NCBI GenBank assembly: GCA_947448525.1
Contig: CANFNV010000009.1
Coordinates: forward strand, 1-64,000
Direction: 5' to 3'
Length of the DNA stretch: 64,000 nt
Source: Flavobacteriaceae bacterium
GTDB taxonomy: Bacteria > Bacteroidota > Bacteroidia > Flavobacteriales > Flavobacteriaceae
Every line of letters begins with the position of its first letter. The stretch's first letter is position 1. A program made the position numbers and the translations under genes. Of the stretch, positions 5,889 to 13,454 are shown in pieces. A model generated the notes under the pieces. That model was not told the origin of the DNA. It was given only the letters and a program-made list of their open reading frames with translations, and ran no database searches.

Positions 5889-8288
5889 ATGAAAGAAGAA
5901 AATAAAATTAAAACATTTAAAAAGGTTTATAAAGATGATGATTTCATACTTTTTAAAAAAAATAGATATTTTACTAATTCTGTCTTAATATTTTTATGTT
6001 CCTTAGGTCTTAGTTCTTGGTTCTTATCAGGTTATTTAGCAACATTCTTAGCGTTGTTTATAACCATAGTAATTGTGTATAAATTCAAAAAACATTTTGA
6101 GAAATATAATTTGAAAGGATATGATGTATCGGATAAATTAAATCCAAAAAAGTGTATCAATAAAGGCAATGGAAAAATTGAGATAATTAGCTTCAATGAA
6201 TCTAAATTCAGCTTTACAAGTCCTTTTCCTTGGTTTGATTTATGGAATGTATTTAATTTCAAAAAAAATAAATCGACATTAAATGTAAGTCAAAAGTATA
6301 TTGGATATGAAGAAGAATTAGTAAGACATTTAAATAAATATCTTACTAATTCTAATTTGATTGTTGCTTTAAAAATCGTGAATGACAAAAAAAAATATGG
6401 AGTAAAAGACCAATTGGGAAATTGGGTAATTCAACCGAAATATGCTGAATTAGATGGTTTTGATGCTGACGGGTATTGTAAAGCTAGTCTTAATGGTAAA
6501 TATGGTTTTTTAGACCGAAAAGAAAATTGGATAATTCTTCCAATTTATGATTATTTATCGAGTTTTGATTTTGAAGATTTTTGTTTAGCTTCAATAAACG
6601 GTAAATATGGTTTTATTGACAGAAAAGAAAACTGGATAATAAAACCTATCTATGAAAAACAATATTGGAGGAAGTGGGAGGATGAACGTGATTTTACGTT
6701 TTTAGATATGAGATTTAGTAAAGATAATTTTTCAAAAGTTAAATTTAATGATAAATATGGATTTATTGACCGAGAAGGGAATTGGCTAATCCAACCAATT
6801 TATAATGAATTGTCAAGTTTTGACAATAGAGGATACTGTTGGGCTAATATTAATGAAAAATATGGTTTTATAGACCAAAAAGGCAATTGGGCAATTCAAC
6901 CAATATCTGAACCACATATTAATTTAAAAGATTTTTCTGGAAATTATTTCATTATTAGTAAAACATTTTATTCTAATGATTATGTATATGGAATGCTACA
7001 TAAATATGGTGTTATGGATAGTTTAGGAAATTGGATAATACAACCAATCTATGAATCTTTAGAATTTATTAATAAGGATTATTTTAAAGTTAAAATGGAA
7101 AAAAAATATGGAGTAATTGACAAAAATGGAAATTGGACAATTCAACCTATCTATGATGAACTAGTAGTTTTTGAGGAAGGTATATTTTATTTTAGAGTTA
7201 TGATTAATGAAAAATATGGTGTAATTGACAAAAATGGCAATTGGATACTTCAAGCAAATAGTAGTAATCCATATGGTTATGCTTATGCTTTTTCTAATAT
7301 TTCAGACAATATTTTTAGATTAAGTGATGAGAACAAAATTGGAATTATTGATAATGATAGTAATTGGATTGTTCAACCAATATATGATAATTTAGAAAGT
7401 TTTGATGAACAAGGATATTGCAAAGCAGGTATAAATGATAAATATGGTTTTATTGACCGTAAAGGAGATTGGATAATCCAACCACTATATGATAATTTAG
7501 GAAGTTATGATGATGATGAATTAATAGGTTATGATAAAGAAGGATATTGTGTTGCAGAGATAGATGGCAAATCCGGTTTCATTGACCGAAAAGGAGAATG
7601 GATAATTCATCCAATTTATTATGGATTACAAGGTTATGATAAAGAAGGATATTGTGTTGTTGCAGACATAAAAGATTGCAAATTCGGTTTGATTGACCGA
7701 AAAGGAGATTGGATAATTCAGCCGATTTATGATTATTTAAGAACTTTTAATGATGATAAAGGATATTCTGTTGCACAGATAAATGGCAAATCCGGTTTCA
7801 TTGACCGAAAAGGAGATTGGGTAATTCAACCAATTTATGATGAATTAGGAAGTATTTTTAATGGATTTTCATGGAGTATTAAAAATGATGATGAATATTA
7901 TTTAGCAGAGTTAAATGAAAAAAAAGGTGTTATTGACCAAAAAGGAGAATGGATAATTCAGCCTATTTATAATGAAATAATTTTCATCGTGGATTACTTT
8001 AGAGTTATGTTAAATGAAAAATATGGAGTTATTGACCAAAAAGGAGATTGGATAATTCAACCTATTTATAACGAAATAGAACCCGGTAAGGATTACTTTA
8101 AAGTTAAGTTAAATGATAAATACGGTATCATTGACCGAAGAGGTAATTGGATAATTCAACCAATTTATGAATATTTAGATTCTGTCGATGATAGAGGTTT
8201 CGTTAATGCAACATTAAATGGAGAAAAAGGAACTGTAAATAGAAATGGAAGGTGGTTTAACTCAATAACTGTTTTATGGAGTAAATAA
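5889..8288 (+). CDS. Long WG-repeat protein with N-terminal membrane segments
   Basis: 799 residues. Residues ~27-66 hold two hydrophobic membrane segments. From ~145 to the end there are about 16 tandem WG repeats with the pattern KYGFIDRKGNWIIQPIYD (Gly, Asp, Trp, Gln-Pro, Tyr conserved), plus one degenerate terminal copy. WG repeats are thought to form beta-rich scaffolds, and their biochemical role is generally unknown. One repeat (near residues 450-465) lacks the QPIY ending. With the N-terminal anchor the repeat domain would project from the inner membrane. It heads a same-strand series of envelope-type genes (8352-11235), but at 63 bp spacing cotranscription is only likely. Confidence 0.85.
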   Translation: MKEENKIKTFKKVYKDDDFILFKKNRYFTNSVLIFLCSLGLSSWFLSGYLATFLALFITIVIVYKFKKHFEKYNLKGYDVSDKLNPKKCINKGNGKIEIISFNESKFSFTSPFPWFDLWNVFNFKKNKSTLNVSQKYIGYEEELVRHLNKYLTNSNLIVALKIVNDKKKYGVKDQLGNWVIQPKYAELDGFDADGYCKASLNGKYGFLDRKENWIILPIYDYLSSFDFEDFCLASINGKYGFIDRKENWIIKPIYEKQYWRKWEDERDFTFLDMRFSKDNFSKVKFNDKYGFIDREGNWLIQPIYNELSSFDNRGYCWANINEKYGFIDQKGNWAIQPISEPHINLKDFSGNYFIISKTFYSNDYVYGMLHKYGVMDSLGNWIIQPIYESLEFINKDYFKVKMEKKYGVIDKNGNWTIQPIYDELVVFEEGIFYFRVMINEKYGVIDKNGNWILQANSSNPYGYAYAFSNISDNIFRLSDENKIGIIDNDSNWIVQPIYDNLESFDEQGYCKAGINDKYGFIDRKGDWIIQPLYDNLGSYDDDELIGYDKEGYCVAEIDGKSGFIDRKGEWIIHPIYYGLQGYDKEGYCVVADIKDCKFGLIDRKGDWIIQPIYDYLRTFNDDKGYSVAQINGKSGFIDRKGDWVIQPIYDELGSIFNGFSWSIKNDDEYYLAELNEKKGVIDQKGEWIIQPIYNEIIFIVDYFRVMLNEKYGVIDQKGDWIIQPIYNEIEPGKDYFKVKLNDKYGIIDRRGNWIIQPIYEYLDSVDDRGFVNATLNGEKGTVNRNGRWFNSITVLWSK

Positions 8289-8351
8289 AACATAACAACA
8301 AAAAACTCTTTCATTATTTAATTATATAGTTTTTAGGATAAACACACATTA

Positions 8352-8921
8352 ATGAAAAATTATAAATCAATTCTCCCGTTTCTTTTACTTCTTCTATGTT
8401 TTAGTTGTAAAAACTCCAACTTAGAAAGTGGTGGTAGTATGGATGATATAGATACTACCATTGGTAGTGATTCACCTAATTGTCCGGATACACCTCCCGA
8501 AGAGCAATATACACCACCACCATCCAAAGAAATTGAATGGTCAGATGGAAGTACTTATACCTACGATTACACGGAAGAGATTGAAACAAAGGATTCCCTT
8601 GGAAATGTTGGAAAGGTTTTTACCATCTATAAAAGAAATAAACCTGTAGATGTTAATTGTGATACAAAAGAGTGCCGTTGGTGTAGAAAAGAAATGTATG
8701 CCGAAAGTTACTCAATAGAAGAATTTCCGGATGTAGATGTATTAAGAGGTAGAGGAAGTTATAGTTCTCAAAATTCATTTTATCTGTCAGTTTTTACAGA
8801 ACCTGCCCATTTTGATATTGATAATAAAAGAATAAGAACTGAATGGAGAATCAATTGCGACTACGGAGGACCTGATGATTTTTGTAGTTTAAAGTGTCAA
8901 AGTGAATATAATAGAAGATAA
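8352..8921 (+). CDS. Lipoprotein with Cys-rich treble-clef-like segments
   Basis: 189 residues. The signal peptide ends in the lipobox LCFSC, so the mature protein starts at a lipidated Cys around residue 19. A Pro/Ser/Thr-rich linker follows (cysteine-poor, residues ~25-60). The C-terminal half has CDTKECRWC and, near the end, C..........FCSLKCQSEY. The paired CxxC plus FCSxxC layout resembles small zinc-binding treble-clef fingers. These are unusual in an exported lipoprotein; the cysteines could instead form disulfides. No family could be named. Confidence 0.65.
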   Translation: MKNYKSILPFLLLLLCFSCKNSNLESGGSMDDIDTTIGSDSPNCPDTPPEEQYTPPPSKEIEWSDGSTYTYDYTEEIETKDSLGNVGKVFTIYKRNKPVDVNCDTKECRWCRKEMYAESYSIEEFPDVDVLRGRGSYSSQNSFYLSVFTEPAHFDIDNKRIRTEWRINCDYGGPDDFCSLKCQSEYNRR

Positions 8922-8938
8922 TTAAAAATAAATGTATT

Positions 8939-9229
8939 ATGGGTTTTATAAAAAAAATTGACATTATTTTAGATAGAGGGTTGCTATGGATGGAATATTT
9001 ATGGAGGATAATAGGTTATTTAATTGGGTTTGGAGCTATAATTTTTTGTGTTTTAGCATCGGCCGGGATTGAAACAAAATATAAAACATTTACACAAGAT
9101 TATAAGATGGACTTAATAATTATTCTTGTGTCGTTCTCCTCAATTATGTTATGTTCATTATTCATTTTAGTAGCCACAAGAAAATTTAAAGAACTTAATC
9201 AATTAATTGAAGAAAATAAAAATTTATGA
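8939..9229 (+). CDS. Small two-helix membrane protein
   Basis: 96 residues with two predicted membrane helices (about residues 22-42 and 57-80) separated by a short polar loop, and a charged C-terminal helix. No family is recognised. The stop overlaps the start of the next gene by 4 bp (ATGA), so the two products are probably made together and may interact in the inner membrane. Confidence 0.6.
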   Translation: MGFIKKIDIILDRGLLWMEYLWRIIGYLIGFGAIIFCVLASAGIETKYKTFTQDYKMDLIIILVSFSSIMLCSLFILVATRKFKELNQLIEENKNL

Positions 9230-9795
9230 AAAACTTTATAGAACCCATACAAGGGACAAAAATTGCCGAGTTTAAAGTATCTTGGTTTAAAAATCAAGGA
9301 TATGAATTTTTTCGTTATGGATTTAGACCTTTTTATAATCTTGGTCCAGTTATATTAGGGATTTTTTTAGGAATTAAGTTTATAAAACATTCTTTTGACC
9401 CTATTTGGTTAAGTTGGTTATTAGCAATTGTATTATTTTTATTAGCAGCATTTTGGTTCTATGCAACAATTTTATTATCAATTATTCATAAAAATTATGA
9501 TGTAAGAAAAACAAAAATCATAGATGGTAGGATATTCTCCCTTTTTGTTGTAAAAGGTGGTGTTGAAATTAATAATGAATTTATACCCTATAAATCTTGG
9601 TTTATTGAAGGAATCGAATCATTCAAACTTGACGGAGATTTTCTTATCATTAGAACTTTAGGTGAGCCATTTATTTCAATAAACTATTGTTTGAATGAAA
9701 ACGAAATCAAGTTTAAAATTGATTCTAAATATCTTAATTGTAAAGAGGAATTGTTAAATTATTTAAATAATCAAATTGAATTAAAAAACACATAA
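9226..9795 (+). CDS. Membrane protein of unknown function
   Basis: 189 residues. Two closely spaced hydrophobic helices (~residues 38-85: LGPVILGIFLGIKFI and WLSWLLAIVLFLLAAFWFY) are followed by a ~100-residue soluble C-terminal domain of alternating beta strands. That domain looks like the small membrane-proximal domains of bacterial PH-like or YcxB-like proteins, but the match is only by general shape. It is translationally coupled to the preceding two-helix protein. Confidence 0.6.
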   Translation: MKNFIEPIQGTKIAEFKVSWFKNQGYEFFRYGFRPFYNLGPVILGIFLGIKFIKHSFDPIWLSWLLAIVLFLLAAFWFYATILLSIIHKNYDVRKTKIIDGRIFSLFVVKGGVEINNEFIPYKSWFIEGIESFKLDGDFLIIRTLGEPFISINYCLNENEIKFKIDSKYLNCKEELLNYLNNQIELKNT

Positions 9796-9803
9796 TAATA
9801 CCT

Positions 9804-9959
9804 ATGAAAAAGAAAACACTATACATCATCATCGCACTATTAGTATTGCTAAACATCGGGCAATTTGTTTATTTCTATTCTGTGGTTTCAGATTTGAAGT
9901 CGGAATTAAAAATAATGGAATCGAAATTGCCTCATCTTGGTGCTGCTGACAAGTTATAA
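9804..9959 (+). CDS. Single-pass membrane microprotein (51 aa)
   Basis: An ATG at 9804 opens a 51-codon frame ending TAA at 9957-9959. The start is basic (MKKKTLY), then comes one hydrophobic helix (IIIALLVLLNIGQFVYFY) and a short amphipathic, coiled-coil-like tail (SDLKSELKIMESKL). It sits 8 bp after the previous gene and 6 bp before the next on the same strand, which supports it as a real small cistron. The function is unknown; it may assist the neighbouring membrane proteins. Confidence 0.6.
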   Translation: MKKKTLYIIIALLVLLNIGQFVYFYSVVSDLKSELKIMESKLPHLGAADKL

Positions 9960-9965
9960 TAATTT

Positions 9966-10610
9966 ATGAAAAACTATATTTTACTTTTTGTGATAATTTT
10001 AAGCATCAACACCGTTTTTGCAGATTCTCCATTAACTTCCACGGATTTCTATAAAGCTTATATGGATGTTCCGTTGATTAATAAAACTGCCAAATCAAAT
10101 GGAGTTTTAACAGATGAAATATTTGAATATTTAAATTCAAATAATTGTATTGATAAAAAAATAGCGTTAATAAACGCATTGAAGTGGAACTTAAATGGAA
10201 AGAATAACGCTGTTTTATATCTTCATAAATTGTTTTTAAAACATAACGAATATAGCCCAACAAATTTTTATAAAAAGGGAACTGCTGAGGAACTAATATG
10301 CTATGCCTATCTTAAGGGAATGGATAATTATTTTGATGTGAAAAATGCGTCATTATTTTCATTAAGAGCAATAAAACTTAATCCTAATTCTTATACAATT
10401 GCTATTGTCAATCAACTAATTATATCCCAAATGTTTAGTCAAAATAATTGGTGTGAAATTTATTCGGGAATGAATACTATCAAGGAAAACAATAATTTAA
10501 ATGCAGATTTTAGAAGAAAAGCAACAGAAATAATTTTTGAATATACAAACATATATAAAGATAATTGTACTGTTTTTTATTCAATAAAGAAATTCATTAA
10601 GGGTTCTTAA
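9966..10610 (+). CDS. Secreted hypothetical protein, helical
   Basis: 214 residues with a clear signal peptide (MKNYILLFVIILSINTVFA, cleavage after ~residue 19). No lipobox is present. The mature part is predicted helical and includes a segment with repeat-like features (SLRAIKLNPNSYTIAIVNQL) reminiscent of a TPR/HEAT helix pair, but too short to name. It is closely packed with the flanking small membrane protein gene and upstream of the archaemetzincin-like gene. Confidence 0.6.
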   Translation: MKNYILLFVIILSINTVFADSPLTSTDFYKAYMDVPLINKTAKSNGVLTDEIFEYLNSNNCIDKKIALINALKWNLNGKNNAVLYLHKLFLKHNEYSPTNFYKKGTAEELICYAYLKGMDNYFDVKNASLFSLRAIKLNPNSYTIAIVNQLIISQMFSQNNWCEIYSGMNTIKENNNLNADFRRKATEIIFEYTNIYKDNCTVFYSIKKFIKGS

Positions 10611-10650
10611 AAATTCAATCAAAATTTTAAATTTAATTTATCAAGATATT

Positions 10651-11235
10651 ATGAAAAAGCTATTCTTTATTATTCCTATTGCCCTTCTTATCCTTGCAGG
10701 TTTTAGCAATAAAAAACCTATTGAAATAATTTACATCCAACCTCTTGGAAAAGTAACTCCCGTATATATTGAGCAAATAAAAAAATCGGTTAAATCTTTC
10801 TATGGGTATGATTGTATTGTGAAAAATAAAATTGAAGTTACCCCCGATATTTTATCTAAAATCACAAAAAGGGTTGAGGCTAATAAACTTCTTAAAAAAT
10901 ACAACTCACCAAAAAATACCTTAATTATTACAGAAAAAGATATCTGTCATTTCAAAGATAAATTAAGACCTGATTATGGTATTTTCGGATTGGGATTAAA
11001 AGGAGGTAAAATTTGTGTTATTTCAACATTTAGGTTAAAAAGAGGAGTTTCCAAACAAAAATCATTAGAACGATTAGAAAAGGTAGTGCTTCACGAAATA
11101 GGTCATAATTTAGGATTAAATCATTGTTTCAATAATAAAGAATGTATGATGAATGATGCTTGTGGAACTATTAAACAAGTGGATAAAGAAAAAGTGTGGT
11201 TTTGTAAAAAATGTTGGAACCTTATTAAAAAATAA
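10651..11235 (+). CDS. Archaemetzincin-like zinc metalloprotease (M54), probably exported
   Basis: 194 residues. The N-terminus is a hydrophobic signal or anchor. The catalytic signature is clear: HEIGHNLGLNHC at residues 148-159, then C165-x-M167-x17-C185-x-x-C188, which is the archaemetzincin pattern of an HExxHxxGxxH zinc site with a Met-turn and a second, four-Cys zinc site. The gap between Cys159 and Cys165 is five residues, one more than the usual spacing. Archaemetzincins are presumed peptidases of poorly known substrate. Here the gene is cargo in an integrative element and seems to have a signal sequence, both unusual. Confidence 0.88.
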   Translation: MKKLFFIIPIALLILAGFSNKKPIEIIYIQPLGKVTPVYIEQIKKSVKSFYGYDCIVKNKIEVTPDILSKITKRVEANKLLKKYNSPKNTLIITEKDICHFKDKLRPDYGIFGLGLKGGKICVISTFRLKRGVSKQKSLERLEKVVLHEIGHNLGLNHCFNNKECMMNDACGTIKQVDKEKVWFCKKCWNLIKK

Positions 11236-11241
11236 TTATTT

Positions 11242-11736
11242 TTAAACCGAAAGTTCATCATACTTTGTATTGCGTTTAATATCACCAAACAATTCAGTTT
11301 TAGCCTCGTATTTTAGAAAAAATTCTTTAATAAATGCCAGTTCAAATTCAAAATCCTCTTGGGTTTTGGCCCCTATATAAATCTCAATGTAAGGAGCAAT
11401 TTTTTTTATCCTTGATTTAAATTCTAACTCATTTATTTTCTTCTTGGTCTCCAATACTAACGATAAGACCACAATATCTTTATTTGGCGTGAAATCATAA
11501 AAGCCACTTGGGTCTAACTCCTTCCAAAATTCTCTATTTGAAGGATGTCCTAATAGTGTTGCTTTTGAGTTGGAGATTCGCTTGTAGAAATCTGAAACTG
11601 AATTAAGTCGTCTATAAAAAGTTTCGGTTGAATAGGTTATGGTAATAACATACCAATGCTTATTTTGTTTTATTTCCCGTCTTTCTTCAAATTCTTTTAA
11701 GATTGACTGTATCTTAGCCTGTGTCTTTGATAGCAT
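11242..11736 (-). CDS. Hypothetical protein
   Basis: 164 residues, no signal peptide or membrane helix, no recognised domain. The N-terminal third is helical and charged (KIQSILKEFEERREIKQNK). The rest alternates strands and helices. It converges on the archaemetzincin gene with 6 bp between the stops. It is the downstream member of a two-gene minus-strand group; the only other gene of element B on this strand lies just upstream. Confidence 0.55.
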   Translation of the reverse strand: MLSKTQAKIQSILKEFEERREIKQNKHWYVITITYSTETFYRRLNSVSDFYKRISNSKATLLGHPSNREFWKELDPSGFYDFTPNKDIVVLSLVLETKKKINELEFKSRIKKIAPYIEIYIGAKTQEDFEFELAFIKEFFLKYEAKTELFGDIKRNTKYDELSV

Positions 11737-11863
11737 AAATGATTCTTTTTGTTTATTAGGGATTGTTCTTTTTACCTATTTTACCCCTAATATTGATGTT
11801 TAGTGTTTTTTTGCTAGTCCTTTTCTCCAGCAAATAATTAGGATTAAGGTGGGTTTAATATAC

Positions 11864-12481
11864 CTAAAATGGTAGTTCAATTTTCCGTAACATTATTGAA
11901 TGTTGGTAAAAATCTTTGATTTTGTTTCTATTTTCTTCATCAAACTCAACTAACTCCATAGGGAAAAAAGACATACATTGTAGTTCTAAAGGATTAACAA
12001 ATGGTTCAAGGTCAGCTATTCTTTTTGCTGTAAATTGCTTGGTGTTTTCATAGTTAATCATACATTTATATGTCATCTCATTTTCATCTAAAATTTCAAT
12101 TCCATCATCCTCAGTAATTTGATAAAAGTGGATATGAAGGTTTGGATATTTTTTTTTCTTAGGATATTGAACCTCCGGTTTAATGAAAGTTGTATGACCT
12201 ATTAAAGATTGAATTTGTTCCTCCACTACTCTTTTAATTCCATTGATTCTAAAATAATTCATAATCGTAAATTTATCGGTAGGCAATATTGTAATCGTCC
12301 AATGCTTTAAACGCAAGGGAAATGTGATTCCACTCTCAATAATCTTTAATTTTTCAAGCGAGGTATAGAGTTTTTTACAATTAACCTTCTGCTGTGGAAA
12401 TTCACATTTAACATCTATTGATATCAATTCATCATCAAATATTGTGCATTCAAATCCTAATATTGGTTCTAATTTTTCCAT
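11864..12481 (-). CDS. Hypothetical protein
   Basis: 205 residues, soluble, no recognised family. It is rich in beta strands and includes a HxHFYQITEDDG stretch (LHIHFYQ) and acidic segments. It lies upstream of the other minus-strand gene with a 127-bp gap. These two are the only genes of element B transcribed leftwards, so they may form a separate transcription unit with its own control. Confidence 0.55.
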   Translation of the reverse strand: MEKLEPILGFECTIFDDELISIDVKCEFPQQKVNCKKLYTSLEKLKIIESGITFPLRLKHWTITILPTDKFTIMNYFRINGIKRVVEEQIQSLIGHTTFIKPEVQYPKKKKYPNLHIHFYQITEDDGIEILDENEMTYKCMINYENTKQFTAKRIADLEPFVNPLELQCMSFFPMELVEFDEENRNKIKDFYQHSIMLRKIELPF

Positions 12482-12597
12482 AAATACTATTTTACTATAA
12501 GTATATCAGATTTCTGAAGAAGTTGATTTTAGTAATAAAAATTCTAAAAATTTTTTAACGGGTTTTGAGTTATTTAAGGTATTATCCCCTTAAAATG

Positions 12598-12681
12598 GTG
12601 ATATGAGGGGAGGGGTATCTAAGGGAAAATACGGCGAATCCCCTCCCTTAGGGGTATAGGGGGCTAAGGAAGGGGTGTCCT
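12598..12681. repeat. G/C-rich palindromic intergenic tract
   Basis: A stretch of GAGGGGAGGGG, CCCCTCCCTT and GGGGTATAGGGGGC blocks can fold back on itself. It stands out from the AT-rich surroundings and resembles the CCCCTC...GGAGGG hairpin at 57307-57345. It is probably a REP-like intergenic repeat; no gene is seen in it. Confidence 0.5.
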
Positions 12682-12755
12682 ATATTTTGAATTATGATAT
12701 TTTTATTAAAAAAACTTGCATAGAATAATTATTGTTCGTAACATTGCAAAATAAA

Positions 12756-12765
12756 ATCATATACA
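12756..12765 (+). promoter_or_regulatory. Operator-like half-site ATCATATACA
   Basis: The 10-mer lies 3 bp before the start codon of the 167-aa gene. It is identical to one arm of the perfect palindrome at 13290-13315 upstream of the ParB-methyltransferase gene. The same regulator may bind both. Confidence 0.4.
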
Positions 12766-12768
12766 TTA

Positions 12769-13272
12769 ATGAATCCTATAAAAGATAAAAACGGAAGAGC
12801 AATAACATTTGATTATGCAAAGGCATTTTCAGGATTAACTCGTTCTGAACTTAATCTTTTAATTAGTATAATTCAAAATGATTATAATCATTTTATTTCG
12901 TCAGATATAGAAGTAACAATTCCATCAACTAAAGAATTAATTGTGTTCTATGAATATTGGAAGTCTAAATTAGAAGAATTAAAATACCGTGACAATTTTA
13001 CTTATACACTTTCAGTGGTGAAGAATAGAGAATCATCCCCAACAATTTTAGCCAAAGTTAAGTGGCCATACAAATTAAATGGTAGGGTGACAAAATCAAA
13101 GTATACAAGTGTGCACATTTGTTCAGTGAGTAAATACTTTAAGGACAAAGAGAGTGTTGACCTTAAGAATACTACTTTGATTTATGATGCTGAAAACAAG
13201 ATATGGGAATACCTTAATAGGGTATCTCCAATAGAGTTAATGAAGGTAACAGGAGAGATTTATACCCTGTAA
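12769..13272 (+). CDS. Hypothetical protein
   Basis: 167 residues, soluble, with no recognised domain. It begins with NPIKDKNGRAITFDYAKAFSGLTRSELNLL, then mixed helix/strand. No signal peptide. It lies upstream of the ParB-methyltransferase gene on the same strand and has a copy of the ATCATATACA half-site next to its start, while the full palindrome follows its stop. The shared site suggests control together with the methyltransferase. The function is unknown. Confidence 0.55.
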   Translation: MNPIKDKNGRAITFDYAKAFSGLTRSELNLLISIIQNDYNHFISSDIEVTIPSTKELIVFYEYWKSKLEELKYRDNFTYTLSVVKNRESSPTILAKVKWPYKLNGRVTKSKYTSVHICSVSKYFKDKESVDLKNTTLIYDAENKIWEYLNRVSPIELMKVTGEIYTL

Positions 13273-13289
13273 TTTTTTTTTGCTCAAAA

Positions 13290-13315
13290 TGTATATGATT
13301 ATTTTATCATATACA
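13290..13315. promoter_or_regulatory. Perfect 10-bp palindrome upstream of the ParB-methyltransferase gene
   Basis: TGTATATGAT, 6-nt spacer, ATCATATACA. It is a good candidate operator. A promoter could lie between it and the methyltransferase gene. A weak terminator role for the preceding gene is possible but no clean T-run follows. Confidence 0.5.
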
Positions 13316-13352
13316 AAGTTCTTTGACATATTGGATAAATAATTTAAGATGA

Positions 13353-13390
13353 GTTGGTCATCTATAAAACCAACCGCAATACAAACTGCG
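13353..13390 (+). other. Structured leader of the ParB-methyltransferase mRNA
   Basis: Two adjacent short hairpins can form: GTTGGT/ACCAAC (13353-13374) and CGCA/TGCG (13375-13390). They lie 65 bp before the start codon. They are weak on their own; a long leader may allow post-transcriptional control. Confidence 0.3.
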
Positions 13391-13454
13391 TTACCAAACA
13401 CGTTTCATTACCTGTCGTAAAGGTTCATTTTTTTAATTATTAAAACTTGAACTT

